A stretch of DNA of 11,267 nucleotides. Origin: Thermoproteota archaeon (lineage in GTDB: Archaea; Thermoproteota; Thermoprotei_A; Sulfolobales; Desulfurococcaceae). Of this stretch, positions 5,615 to 11,267 are shown one piece after another. The first letter of the stretch is position 1. Every line of letters begins with the position of its first letter. Made by a program: the position numbers and the translations under genes. The DNA lies in contig JAADCY010000014.1 of the NCBI GenBank assembly GCA_013154205.1, forward strand, positions 1-11,267. Direction: 5' to 3'. Under the pieces are notes generated by a model, which ran no database searches, had not been told where the DNA came from, and saw only the letters and a list, made by a program, of their open reading frames with translations.

Positions 5615-7339
5615 TTAATCCCATCCACCACGAGTTCCATAATCAGAGTAGATCCCTGTAATTGTTCCATATCTCTGGAATATCCGTGCAGAACTACCAT
5701 CTCCACGCGTCATGAAGATCCTTCCTTTAATATATGCATCAGATGATGACAGAACCACCATATCTACCGTGTATGTCTTACCGTTTATTGTTACCTTGAT
5801 GTCTTTACCGAAGATTAGCAGTGAAACCATGTTTTGTGTATAAAGAATTGTTATACCATATACTGGTTCATCATAGCTCTGGCGTAATGAGATCGATATT
5901 CTCGAGTACTTAACACTATCTCTATATATCGTTCTCATCCTATCATCGATGTCGGCCAGCATTATAGCGCCGCTGTTCCTCGTATTAATAGATAGGTAGC
6001 CACTAATTGATTTCAGGCCGGAAGAACCAATTGCTGCTGGTGTATCTCTTAGGAATACGTGGTTAAGGCTGAACTCCTTGTAGACCCTATTATTATCTAC
6101 TTTATAGGAGACAGCTTTACCTGCAGCCATCCCAATTCCTTCAAACCCGTACCATATCGGGAATATTCCTCCAGTATTATTGTTTTCTCCTACACCGAAG
6201 TTCCTCGTTACAATATACCTATATGTTATTGCTGTATAACGTGGGAACCAGAATAGATATGCCTCGTTATAGTCCATGTTCTGTACAACATTTGACCCCA
6301 GGAATTTGTCGAGATAGATCTTGCTCCTATAACTACTTATGCCATAAATTATCGAACTACTACTCCATCTTCCCTCTGCATTAGTGTGTATCTCTTGTCT
6401 TGCAATCGCTATGTTTTCGATCGTTAGATAATAGACTGTTAGACTTGTTTGATATGTATCTATAGAGTCCATCCAGCATACAGAATATGCCTTAATTCTT
6501 GAATCCATGATGTAGAGATTCCTTATTACACCTTTAGAATATGTCATTATTTCATCATATTTACTACCCCTTTCATAGTAGAGAGGATATGATCTTATCA
6601 TTAGTCCGCGTATTCCTATCCAGTCGAAAACAACTTGTTCGTTGCCAGGACGTGGTTCTGCCTTTATATATAGTGTATCGATGTAGTATTGGGCCTTGTT
6701 GCTCTTTGTACCATAGAATCTCAGGTACATCCCACCTATATAGATATCAGATATATTATATTGGCTGTCTCTCCACCATCTTCTATCTGAATAAATTCTA
6801 GGTGAGTAGTTTATGTATACTTTGCTGATGCTGAACGATTTTAGCCATGTAGCCCATAAGCCTATGAAGTTAGCGGTCCAGTATGATTCTATGTCTCCAT
6901 TAACATTTATGATGAGGGAGTTTCCTGTGACTGTTATTCGTTCACGGCTTTTTAGCCCATAGTTGTATATGTAGATCAGACGTAGGCTATAGATGTATTT
7001 TGCGACATTAACTCGTACATTATTAAATACCACTTTCGTCGCGTTGTAAATCACTATACCATAATAGTGGAATGCAGTGAAGTTAACTGTTGTCGAGCCA
7101 GTGATTACTAGTGTACCGCCCTCTCCGTTTACCATATATGTATCGTTAATAACTCTCGGTAGTGTAACATACTTCACATTTTGTGGATCATTATTCGGAT
7201 CATTTGAAGGCGGTATTGGCCTGCCTCGTGGCGGCTGACCAGGTACGATTGCCTGTACAACGGTTGTTGCACTGGACAGTACGATTATTCCTACTAGCAC
7301 TACGGCTAATAGACTTATGATCATGTTACGGGGTTTCAT
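5615..7339 (-). CDS. Large secreted, Tyr-rich protein of unknown function, probable beta-helix
   Basis: 574 residues. The N-terminus has basic residues (MKPRN), a hydrophobic core at about 7-22 and a likely signal-peptidase site after VVQA (A30), then a Pro/Asn linker (33-53, PGQPPRGRPIPPSNDPNND). The rest has no further membrane segment, so it should be released or held on the surface by interactions. Residues about 72-330 run as short beta-type repeats such as TLVITGSTTVNFTAF, GIVIYNATKVVFNNVRVNV and SLIINVNGDIESYW, the spacing expected of right-handed parallel beta-helices (pectate-lyase-like or CASH folds). There are several N-x-S/T sequons and only one Cys. I recognise no family and no catalytic motif. 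It lies directly upstream of the sugar importer on the same strand, so a role in binding or degrading a polysaccharide is a reasonable guess; a surface-layer or adhesion role is equally possible. GGTGA lies 10 nt before the ATG. Confidence 0.82.
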   Translation of the reverse strand: MKPRNMIISLLAVVLVGIIVLSSATTVVQAIVPGQPPRGRPIPPSNDPNNDPQNVKYVTLPRVINDTYMVNGEGGTLVITGSTTVNFTAFHYYGIVIYNATKVVFNNVRVNVAKYIYSLRLIYIYNYGLKSRERITVTGNSLIINVNGDIESYWTANFIGLWATWLKSFSISKVYINYSPRIYSDRRWWRDSQYNISDIYIGGMYLRFYGTKSNKAQYYIDTLYIKAEPRPGNEQVVFDWIGIRGLMIRSYPLYYERGSKYDEIMTYSKGVIRNLYIMDSRIKAYSVCWMDSIDTYQTSLTVYYLTIENIAIARQEIHTNAEGRWSSSSIIYGISSYRSKIYLDKFLGSNVVQNMDYNEAYLFWFPRYTAITYRYIVTRNFGVGENNNTGGIFPIWYGFEGIGMAAGKAVSYKVDNNRVYKEFSLNHVFLRDTPAAIGSSGLKSISGYLSINTRNSGAIMLADIDDRMRTIYRDSVKYSRISISLRQSYDEPVYGITILYTQNMVSLLIFGKDIKVTINGKTYTVDMVVLSSSDAYIKGRIFMTRGDGSSARIFQRYGTITGIYSDYGTRGGWD

Positions 7340-7385
7340 ACCTATATATTCACCATATTTGGGTTTGTCTAAGAATTGAGTTGCT

Positions 7386-7430
7386 GTTTTTAAATGACTT
7401 TGGTAGATTTTTTACATTATATTTAAATAC
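7386..7430 (-). promoter_or_regulatory. Candidate promoter of the secreted-protein gene
   Basis: Two TATA-like elements face the gene on the minus strand: ATTTAAAAAC at 7386-7395, predicting a start near 7365 and a leader of about 26 nt with GGTGA at 7350-7354, and TATTTAAATATAAT at 7416-7429, predicting a start near 7396. The nearer one gives the more usual leader length. Both lie in the 125-bp gap after the TPR gene. Confidence 0.35.
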
Positions 7431-7464
7431 TAGATCTGTAAATTTTATTGGGAATATTCAATTA

Positions 7465-8037
7465 TCATCTACAGGTAGAGCTGATTTCTTTTTTAAGGAG
7501 GCCGAGTTCTTCAAGTATAAACTTTAATTGTTTCAAGTGTTTAAGCTCTTCCTCTATTAGATTAAACTGTGTTTTCGCCTCATTACATCTATTATTTTCT
7601 ACTAGGATCTTTGTTTTAAGAATACGCGCCCATACAACTATTTCGTATTCCTCCTTGTTTTTCGGCTTGAACGCTAGTATTTCGTCCAGGATTCTCTCGG
7701 CTTGAACATGTTTTTTCGTTCTATAGAGGAAGGAGGCCATTATTAGTTTCGAGGAGTACTTTGTATAGTTATCGCTTATTCTCATTGATAACTCGTACGC
7801 TTTTGAAGCGTGCAGTTCTGCTTTTTTGAGCTCGTTCTTATACATGTATATGTTTGCCAATCTACCATGTATTCTAGCTTCCAGCTCTAATTTCTTCTGC
7901 ATGGGCAATTCCTGTATTTCACGTAATAGTCTCGTATAATGGCTTAGAGCTTGGTCTATCTTGCCTTTAGCCTCGAGATCCCTTATGATCTTGTTGAGCC
8001 TGTATTCGAGCATTTTCGCCTTGAGATTTTTCAGCAT
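7465..8037 (-). CDS. Small TPR-like helical repeat protein, function unknown
   Basis: 190 residues, almost entirely helical and charged, with no signal peptide or membrane segment. The clearest tetratricopeptide-like unit is at 57-85 (HGRLANIYMYKNELKKAELH and onward to ASKAYEL), with small or aromatic residues at the TPR consensus positions L, Y, A and A. A second unit is at 95-125 (KLIMASFLYRTKKHVQAERI onward) and weaker ones are at about 14-41 and 133-165. TPR arrays are protein-binding scaffolds; the partner is unknown. The start has a strong GGAGG 8 nt upstream (8046-8050). It is divergent from the phosphate transporter gene and shares its upstream region. PiT transporters are often neighboured by a PhoU/DUF47 helical protein, but this sequence reads as TPR rather than PhoU. 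It could be an orphan gene or be cotranscribed with the secreted-protein gene. Confidence 0.8.
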   Translation of the reverse strand: MLKNLKAKMLEYRLNKIIRDLEAKGKIDQALSHYTRLLREIQELPMQKKLELEARIHGRLANIYMYKNELKKAELHASKAYELSMRISDNYTKYSSKLIMASFLYRTKKHVQAERILDEILAFKPKNKEEYEIVVWARILKTKILVENNRCNEAKTQFNLIEEELKHLKQLKFILEELGLLKKEISSTCR

Positions 8038-8182
8038 TAGTTTTTCCTCCTTTTCACTGGTCGGTAAAACTTATAATCGACTTTTTGCACTCATCTATTA
8101 TAAATGTATAAATCTATATAGACGTAAATTAGGTACATATGTCTATTTATGCTAAATAGGAGAATGTAGAGGGGATGAGACA
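8038..8182. promoter_or_regulatory. Divergent promoter region between the TPR gene and the phosphate transporter gene
   Basis: Minus-strand candidates: ATTATAAG at 8070-8077, which predicts a start only about 10 nt before the TPR gene and would leave little room ahead of its GGAGG site, and TTTATAAT near 8097-8104, which leaves a more normal leader. Plus-strand candidate: TATAAATCTATATA at 8107-8120, predicting a start near 8135-8140 and a leader of about 45 nt with GGGGATGA (8171-8178) before the transporter ATG. The opposing boxes sit within 50 bp of each other, so the two genes could compete or be coregulated. Confidence 0.45.
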
Positions 8183-9364
8183 ATGCAGATTTTATGGCTG
8201 ATTTTGAGCATTTTGGCCGCGTTCTTCGTGGCCTGGAACAATGGATCCAACAACGCCCCTAACTCTATAGGGACAGCTGTAGGTGCTGGTGTTCTCAGCG
8301 TTAAGAAGGCATTAATGCTGGCTGCTATAGCGAGTTTTCTGGGATCAATTAGTCTTGGAATATATGTTACCAACACAGTAATGCATGGAATCGTTAACAC
8401 AATGGCTATTCAGGGAAGTATAGTCATTAAGGGCATGATAGCTGTTCTAATAGCTACTGGTGCATGGACATTATTCAGTACTTTCCTCAAAGTACCAATG
8501 AGTGTACATGTATGTATTATCGGTGGAGTAATCGGTTTTGGCCTTGCTGTCGGAGCATCATTCATTAGCTGGGCAACGGTCATCAAGATCCTGATTGCAT
8601 GGGCAATAGTGCCTATAGCGGCTGTCGCAATAGCGTATGGATTATTCCACGTATTCCATAGATCCTTCAAGGATCCTTCAGTAGCTAGGATCTCTGTCAT
8701 TATAGCGTCCTACATGACTGTAGCTACTCCGACTATACTAATCTTACTGAAGACAGCGACCGTGTCAGACATAGTGTACGTCACGATAATGTCGATCATT
8801 ATCAGCACAGTAGCAACAATATTCATCTACAAGTACTGGTTACATAGAGTAAACAAAGGCGGAGACCCCGTCCACGAAGCATCGAGAATCCTGCTCATCA
8901 TGGCAGCATTATCAATGGCGTTCTCCTTCGGCTCAAACGATGTCGCCAACTCCGCGGGGCCGTTAGCAGCAATACTTTATGCATTAAATGTTGGCAGGCC
9001 ACCACTAGTAATCTGGTTCGCCCTCATAGTGGCTGCAATCGGTTTATCCGCCGGGATAGCTATGTGGGGTGCCAAGATAATAGGTACCATTGGAGAGAAG
9101 ATCACACCTCTATCACCATTGACAGCATATGTTGCACAGATGTCTGCAACACTGACAATGCTCGTAGTATCAAGACTCGGCCTCCCAGTATCGACCTCAA
9201 TGGCTATAGTAGGCGGAGTCATGGGCGTAGGGATCTCCAGGGGTATTAAGAATGTTAACATGAGGCTTATAGCCAGGATATTCGGTGTATGGCTTATCGC
9301 GTTACCCATAACGATATTCGCTGGCTATATATTGACGATCGCGTTTGTCCGTTATTTACCTTAA
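8183..9364 (+). CDS. pit: PiT-family inorganic phosphate transporter
   Basis: 393 residues, very hydrophobic, with about ten membrane segments. The inverted-duplicated PiT signature is complete: AWNNGSNNAPNSIGTAVGAG (18-37) in the first half and FSFGSNDVANSAGPLAA (starting near 247) in the second. The companion motif is LKVPMSVHVCIIGGVIGFGL in repeat one and LGLPVSTSMAIVGGVMGVGI in repeat two. The cytoplasmic loop between the halves is short (around YWLHRVNKGGDPVHEA). This family imports phosphate, usually by H+ or Na+ symport, as phosphate or metal-phosphate; some relatives carry sulfate. GSNDxAN-type sequences favour phosphate. The start is supported by GGGGATGA 5-12 nt upstream. It is divergent from a TPR gene, and no PhoU or Pst gene is visible next to it. 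The following gene has its own promoter, so this one is probably monocistronic. Confidence 0.94.
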   Translation: MQILWLILSILAAFFVAWNNGSNNAPNSIGTAVGAGVLSVKKALMLAAIASFLGSISLGIYVTNTVMHGIVNTMAIQGSIVIKGMIAVLIATGAWTLFSTFLKVPMSVHVCIIGGVIGFGLAVGASFISWATVIKILIAWAIVPIAAVAIAYGLFHVFHRSFKDPSVARISVIIASYMTVATPTILILLKTATVSDIVYVTIMSIIISTVATIFIYKYWLHRVNKGGDPVHEASRILLIMAALSMAFSFGSNDVANSAGPLAAILYALNVGRPPLVIWFALIVAAIGLSAGIAMWGAKIIGTIGEKITPLSPLTAYVAQMSATLTMLVVSRLGLPVSTSMAIVGGVMGVGISRGIKNVNMRLIARIFGVWLIALPITIFAGYILTIAFVRYLP

Positions 9365-9365
9365 A

Positions 9366-9376
9366 TTGTTTTATTT
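9366..9376 (+). terminator. T-rich terminator after the phosphate transporter gene
   Basis: TTGTTTTATTT begins two bases after the stop codon. It is followed by further AT-rich sequence, including AAAATTTTTGAG near 9407-9418. This is the T-run pattern at which archaeal RNA polymerase terminates. Confidence 0.45.
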
Positions 9377-9422
9377 AGAAAAACTAACTATTCTAAGAGC
9401 TATTCAAAATTTTTGAGTCAAT

Positions 9423-9430
9423 TTTATATT
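9423..9430 (+). promoter_or_regulatory. TATA box giving a leaderless start for the 252-residue gene
   Basis: TTTATATT has its centre about 26 nt before the ATG at 9453, so transcription is expected to begin at or within a base or two of the start codon. There is no Shine-Dalgarno sequence upstream of that ATG. Leaderless first genes of operons are common in Crenarchaeota. Confidence 0.5.
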
Positions 9431-9452
9431 TCTAATAAGTAATTATTAGCTA

Positions 9453-10211
9453 ATGGGATTTAGAATGATAAGCAATAATGTAAGAGTAGCTAATAGAGCA
9501 GAGCAGGTAATCGAACAACTAAAGAATGCTGACTTCATATTAACTAATCTCCCATACGTAACACGCATCGACAAAGGCAAGATAGAACTTACTTTTCGAC
9601 GAGCACTCATATTCAGATTTAAAGACAGATACAGTGCTGAAATAGAGGGATTCGACAACGAAAACAGAGTTGTAGTAAAACTCAGAGGCCGGAAAAGCTA
9701 TATCGAGATCGAGTTCCTACCTATTGATGGCACTGTAAAGTATTTCGTCGACTACACTGGGCCACGTCAATGGATAGTCAGAAAACACTTAGAGAAAATA
9801 CCGTTATCACTCATAATGAGAGCCGACAAACAGTCAAAGAAAAAACAATCCATAATTATCAGTACAGATTACTCCGAGAAGCTATCCAGATTCTCATGGG
9901 TATCGAGGATAATAATGAAGTCAATACTACTCGTCAGGACAAGATTAGATATCGACAAGGGCGGATTACTACACGCCATAGAGGAAATACTCGCCGAAAC
10001 AAAAGAAGCTAGGAAATACCATGCACTCTACATATCGGGCGAGTCGGGGAAGAACAAGTTCAGACTACTCTTCGTAAACGGTGAACTCGTGGGGAAGTAT
10101 ATTCTCCTTAATGGTAGGGAGTATTTTGACGAAGAACATCTTAATGAATACGAGGGCATGACAAGGATCAGGGTATACGGTATAATAGATGAGAAAACCC
10201 TTGAGGGCTAG
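9453..10211 (+). CDS. Two-domain protein of unknown function, possible START/SRPBCC-like N-terminal half
   Basis: 252 residues, no signal peptide or membrane segment. Residues about 14-110 have the outline of a Bet v1/START (SRPBCC) fold. A short helix (RAEQVIEQLKNADFILTNLP) is followed by V-x-x-I-D (V37-D40) and alternating strands (KIELTFRRALIFRFKDRYSA; KSYIEIEFLPIDGTVKYFVD), much like the CoxG-type pattern 'helix - LPGV - strands'. The C-terminal half (about 136-252) is alpha/beta, with strands such as ARKYHALYISGESG and NKFRLLFVNGELVGKYILLN; I do not recognise it. The fold suggestion is inference. The gene ends 4 bp before the MBL-fold gene, so the two products probably act together. The ATG at 9453 fits a leaderless transcript; the in-frame ATG at 9465 is an alternative. 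SRPBCC domains usually hold a hydrophobic ligand, but none can be named here. Confidence 0.78.
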   Translation: MGFRMISNNVRVANRAEQVIEQLKNADFILTNLPYVTRIDKGKIELTFRRALIFRFKDRYSAEIEGFDNENRVVVKLRGRKSYIEIEFLPIDGTVKYFVDYTGPRQWIVRKHLEKIPLSLIMRADKQSKKKQSIIISTDYSEKLSRFSWVSRIIMKSILLVRTRLDIDKGGLLHAIEEILAETKEARKYHALYISGESGKNKFRLLFVNGELVGKYILLNGREYFDEEHLNEYEGMTRIRVYGIIDEKTLEG

Positions 10212-10215
10212 AATC

Positions 10216-10974
10216 ATGAGCATTAAGATCCACAAGCCATACTATATCTATCAGGATAAGAACCATGCATTCATATGGCTAGGCCTAGACGAGGCCGAAG
10301 CTGAGAAAGGTATTCTGACAAACCAATACATGATAATCGATCACGGAGAAGCGATACTGCTTGACCCGGGAGGATATTATTTGGTAGAGAGAATAGTTGA
10401 GAACGTGGAAGAAATAATTGATCCGGATAATATCAAGGCATTATTCTTCACTCACCAAGACCCCGATGTAGTTGGAAGCCTTAACATATTGTTAGACGTG
10501 TTCCCCGACGCCAAGATCTATATCTCAGAGTTATGGATACGGTTCCTCCCACACCTAGGGACACTATCACTAGACAATATTATCGGAATACCTGACGATG
10601 GCACGGAGATCAAGATAGGAGAGGTAAAACTAAAAGCAATACCAGCGCACTTTCTCCACAGCCCCGGCAACTTCCATCTCTACGATCCTGTCGCAAAGAC
10701 CTTATTCACAGGTGATCTAGGAGCTGCAATATATCCTAGAGGAACATGGTACTTGTTCGTGGAAGACTTCATGAAACACTCTAAACTCATGGAGCCATTC
10801 CATAAGAGGTACTTGCCATGTAGATCCGCGATAGAGAAATGGCTCGAAAAAATCAGAGATCTAGACATACAGGTTATAGCGCCACAGCACGGCGCAATAT
10901 TTGAGGGAGAAAATGTGGAAAAGTTCATAGAATGGCTTAAAGAACTAGAAATGATCGGCATCGACCTAGTCTAA
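10216..10974 (+). CDS. Stand-alone MBL-fold protein with flavodiiron/ODP-type metal site
   Basis: 252 residues from the chosen ATG. The metallo-beta-lactamase fold carries the diiron ligand set of the flavodiiron (FprA/ROO) and oxygen-binding diiron protein group: H80-x-D82-x-D84 in FFTHQDPDVVGS, H148 in HFLHSPGNF, D167 in FTGDLG and H225 in APQHGAIF. These match FprA H79/E81/D83, H147, D166 and H227. The position of FprA H84 is valine (V85); that histidine is not a ligand in every flavodiiron protein. No flavodoxin or rubredoxin domain follows, so it lacks the usual electron-donor module and resembles single-domain ODP-like proteins that bind or sense O2. Function here is inferred: oxygen/redox sensing or reduction with a separate partner. 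The start at 10216 is preferred over the in-frame ATG at 10189 because GAGGG lies 10 nt upstream; the earlier ATG would overlap the preceding gene by 23 bp. It is cotranscribed with that gene. Confidence 0.9.
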   Translation: MSIKIHKPYYIYQDKNHAFIWLGLDEAEAEKGILTNQYMIIDHGEAILLDPGGYYLVERIVENVEEIIDPDNIKALFFTHQDPDVVGSLNILLDVFPDAKIYISELWIRFLPHLGTLSLDNIIGIPDDGTEIKIGEVKLKAIPAHFLHSPGNFHLYDPVAKTLFTGDLGAAIYPRGTWYLFVEDFMKHSKLMEPFHKRYLPCRSAIEKWLEKIRDLDIQVIAPQHGAIFEGENVEKFIEWLKELEMIGIDLV

Positions 10975-11116
10975 TTTGAAGTAAAGACAGTGATAGAAAT
11001 CCTACACCGCTCCACGTGTTTCATCAGTACAGTTTTGTCTGTTATCGAACCTTAAAATCAAGCACAGTTTATATTTCTAGGAAATCATTACTAGTAATTA
11101 GTCGAGGCAACGGAAC
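10975..11116 (+). promoter_or_regulatory. Intergenic region with terminator-like T-run and TATA box for the last gene
   Basis: After the MBL gene there is a modest T-rich stretch, CAGTTTTGTCTGTTAT (about 11029-11044). TTTATATTT at 11069-11077 is a TATA box that predicts transcription starting near 11098. The start of the last gene follows at 11117, with GAGG at 11104-11107. Confidence 0.45.
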
Positions 11117-11267
11117 ATGGCTATTAACACATTGGCCCGTAAGATACAGCAAGCAGGTAAACTCGGTATACCTGGGCTGGCAGCCAGGATCTACGAGAAA
11201 ATCGCTGGATACAAATTGATGAGCCGACTACACAGCCTGGTTATCGAGCGATTAAATCTTGGAGAAG
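11117..11267 (+). CDS. N-terminal fragment of a gene, possible class I SAM-dependent methyltransferase
   Basis: An open frame of 50 codons runs off the right edge without a stop: MAINTLARKIQQAGKLGIPG, then LAARIYEKIAGYKLMSRLHS and LVIERLNLGE. The tail pattern (aromatic-[DE]-K-I-A ... L-x-x-L-H-x-L-V-x-E-R-L-N-L-x-E) is what often precedes the glycine-rich VLDVGCGTG motif of class I SAM methyltransferases, but that motif would lie beyond the window. The call is therefore only a suggestion. The start is well supported: GAGG 9 nt upstream, a TATA box at 11069-11077, and an in-frame stop at 11099-11101 that rules out any longer form. Confidence 0.6.
   Translation, partial: MAINTLARKIQQAGKLGIPGLAARIYEKIAGYKLMSRLHSLVIERLNLGE

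Noticed and set aside
8410..8700. 96-codon open frame on the minus strand (and similar ones at 8152-8400 and 8977-9309)
   Set aside because: All are antisense to the phosphate transporter, whose repeated PiT signatures make the plus-strand reading certain.
10189..10215. Earlier in-frame ATG for the MBL-fold protein
   Set aside because: It would overlap the preceding gene by 23 bp with no ribosome site. The ATG at 10216 has GAGGG upstream and begins closer to where the MBL domain starts.
10985..11035. Possible C/D box guide RNA (GTGATAG on plus, CTGATGA on minus strand)
   Set aside because: No matching D or D' CTGA boxes at the right distances on either strand, so the C-box-like words alone are not enough.
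11016..11219. 67-codon plus-strand open frame at the right end
   Set aside because: It overlaps the better supported gene start at 11117 in another frame, lacks a ribosome site and has no recognisable protein pattern.

Overview
This is a hyperthermophilic archaeal chromosome segment, most likely from a crenarchaeote of the Desulfurococcales type (Staphylothermus/Desulfurococcus-like). The taxonomic guess is inference. It rests on AT-rich TATA boxes about 26 nt upstream of expected transcript starts, GGTGA/GAGG ribosome sites, one apparently leaderless gene, frequent AGG/AGA and ATA codons, short spacers and T-run gene ends. No rRNA or other decisive marker is present.

Layout: everything from 1 to 8037 is on the minus strand and everything from 8183 to the right edge is on the plus strand. 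The switch is a 145-bp divergent promoter region at 8038-8182. Read in the direction of minus-strand transcription, the left block holds: a small TPR-like helical protein (8037-7465); a 574-residue secreted, Tyr-rich, probably beta-helical protein (7339-5615); a 253-bp intergenic region rich in TATA-like and inverted repeats; a complete CUT1-type sugar ABC importer in the order binding protein, permease, permease, ATPase (5361-1151); a cytoplasmic jelly-roll (concanavalin A/GH16-like) protein without an obvious catalytic motif (1068-355); and, behind its own promoter, the N-terminal third or less of a [NiFe]-hydrogenase large subunit of the FrhA type (292 to the left edge).

The right block holds a PiT-family phosphate transporter (8183-9364), then a tight two-gene unit. 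That unit encodes a 252-residue protein with a possible START/SRPBCC-like N-terminal half and a stand-alone MBL-fold protein with a flavodiiron/ODP-type metal site. At the right edge is the beginning of a gene whose first 50 residues look like the lead-in to a class I SAM methyltransferase.

Working together: the importer genes, the secreted beta-helix candidate and the jelly-roll protein could form a polysaccharide or glycan uptake locus. Juxtaposition and fold guesses support this, but no catalytic motif does. The most unusual direct observation is in the hydrogenase, where the usual N-terminal RxEGH motif reads RVGGE, so the proton-gate glutamate is missing at its normal place. No CRISPR array, tRNA, rRNA or insertion sequence was seen, and no gene is visibly broken.
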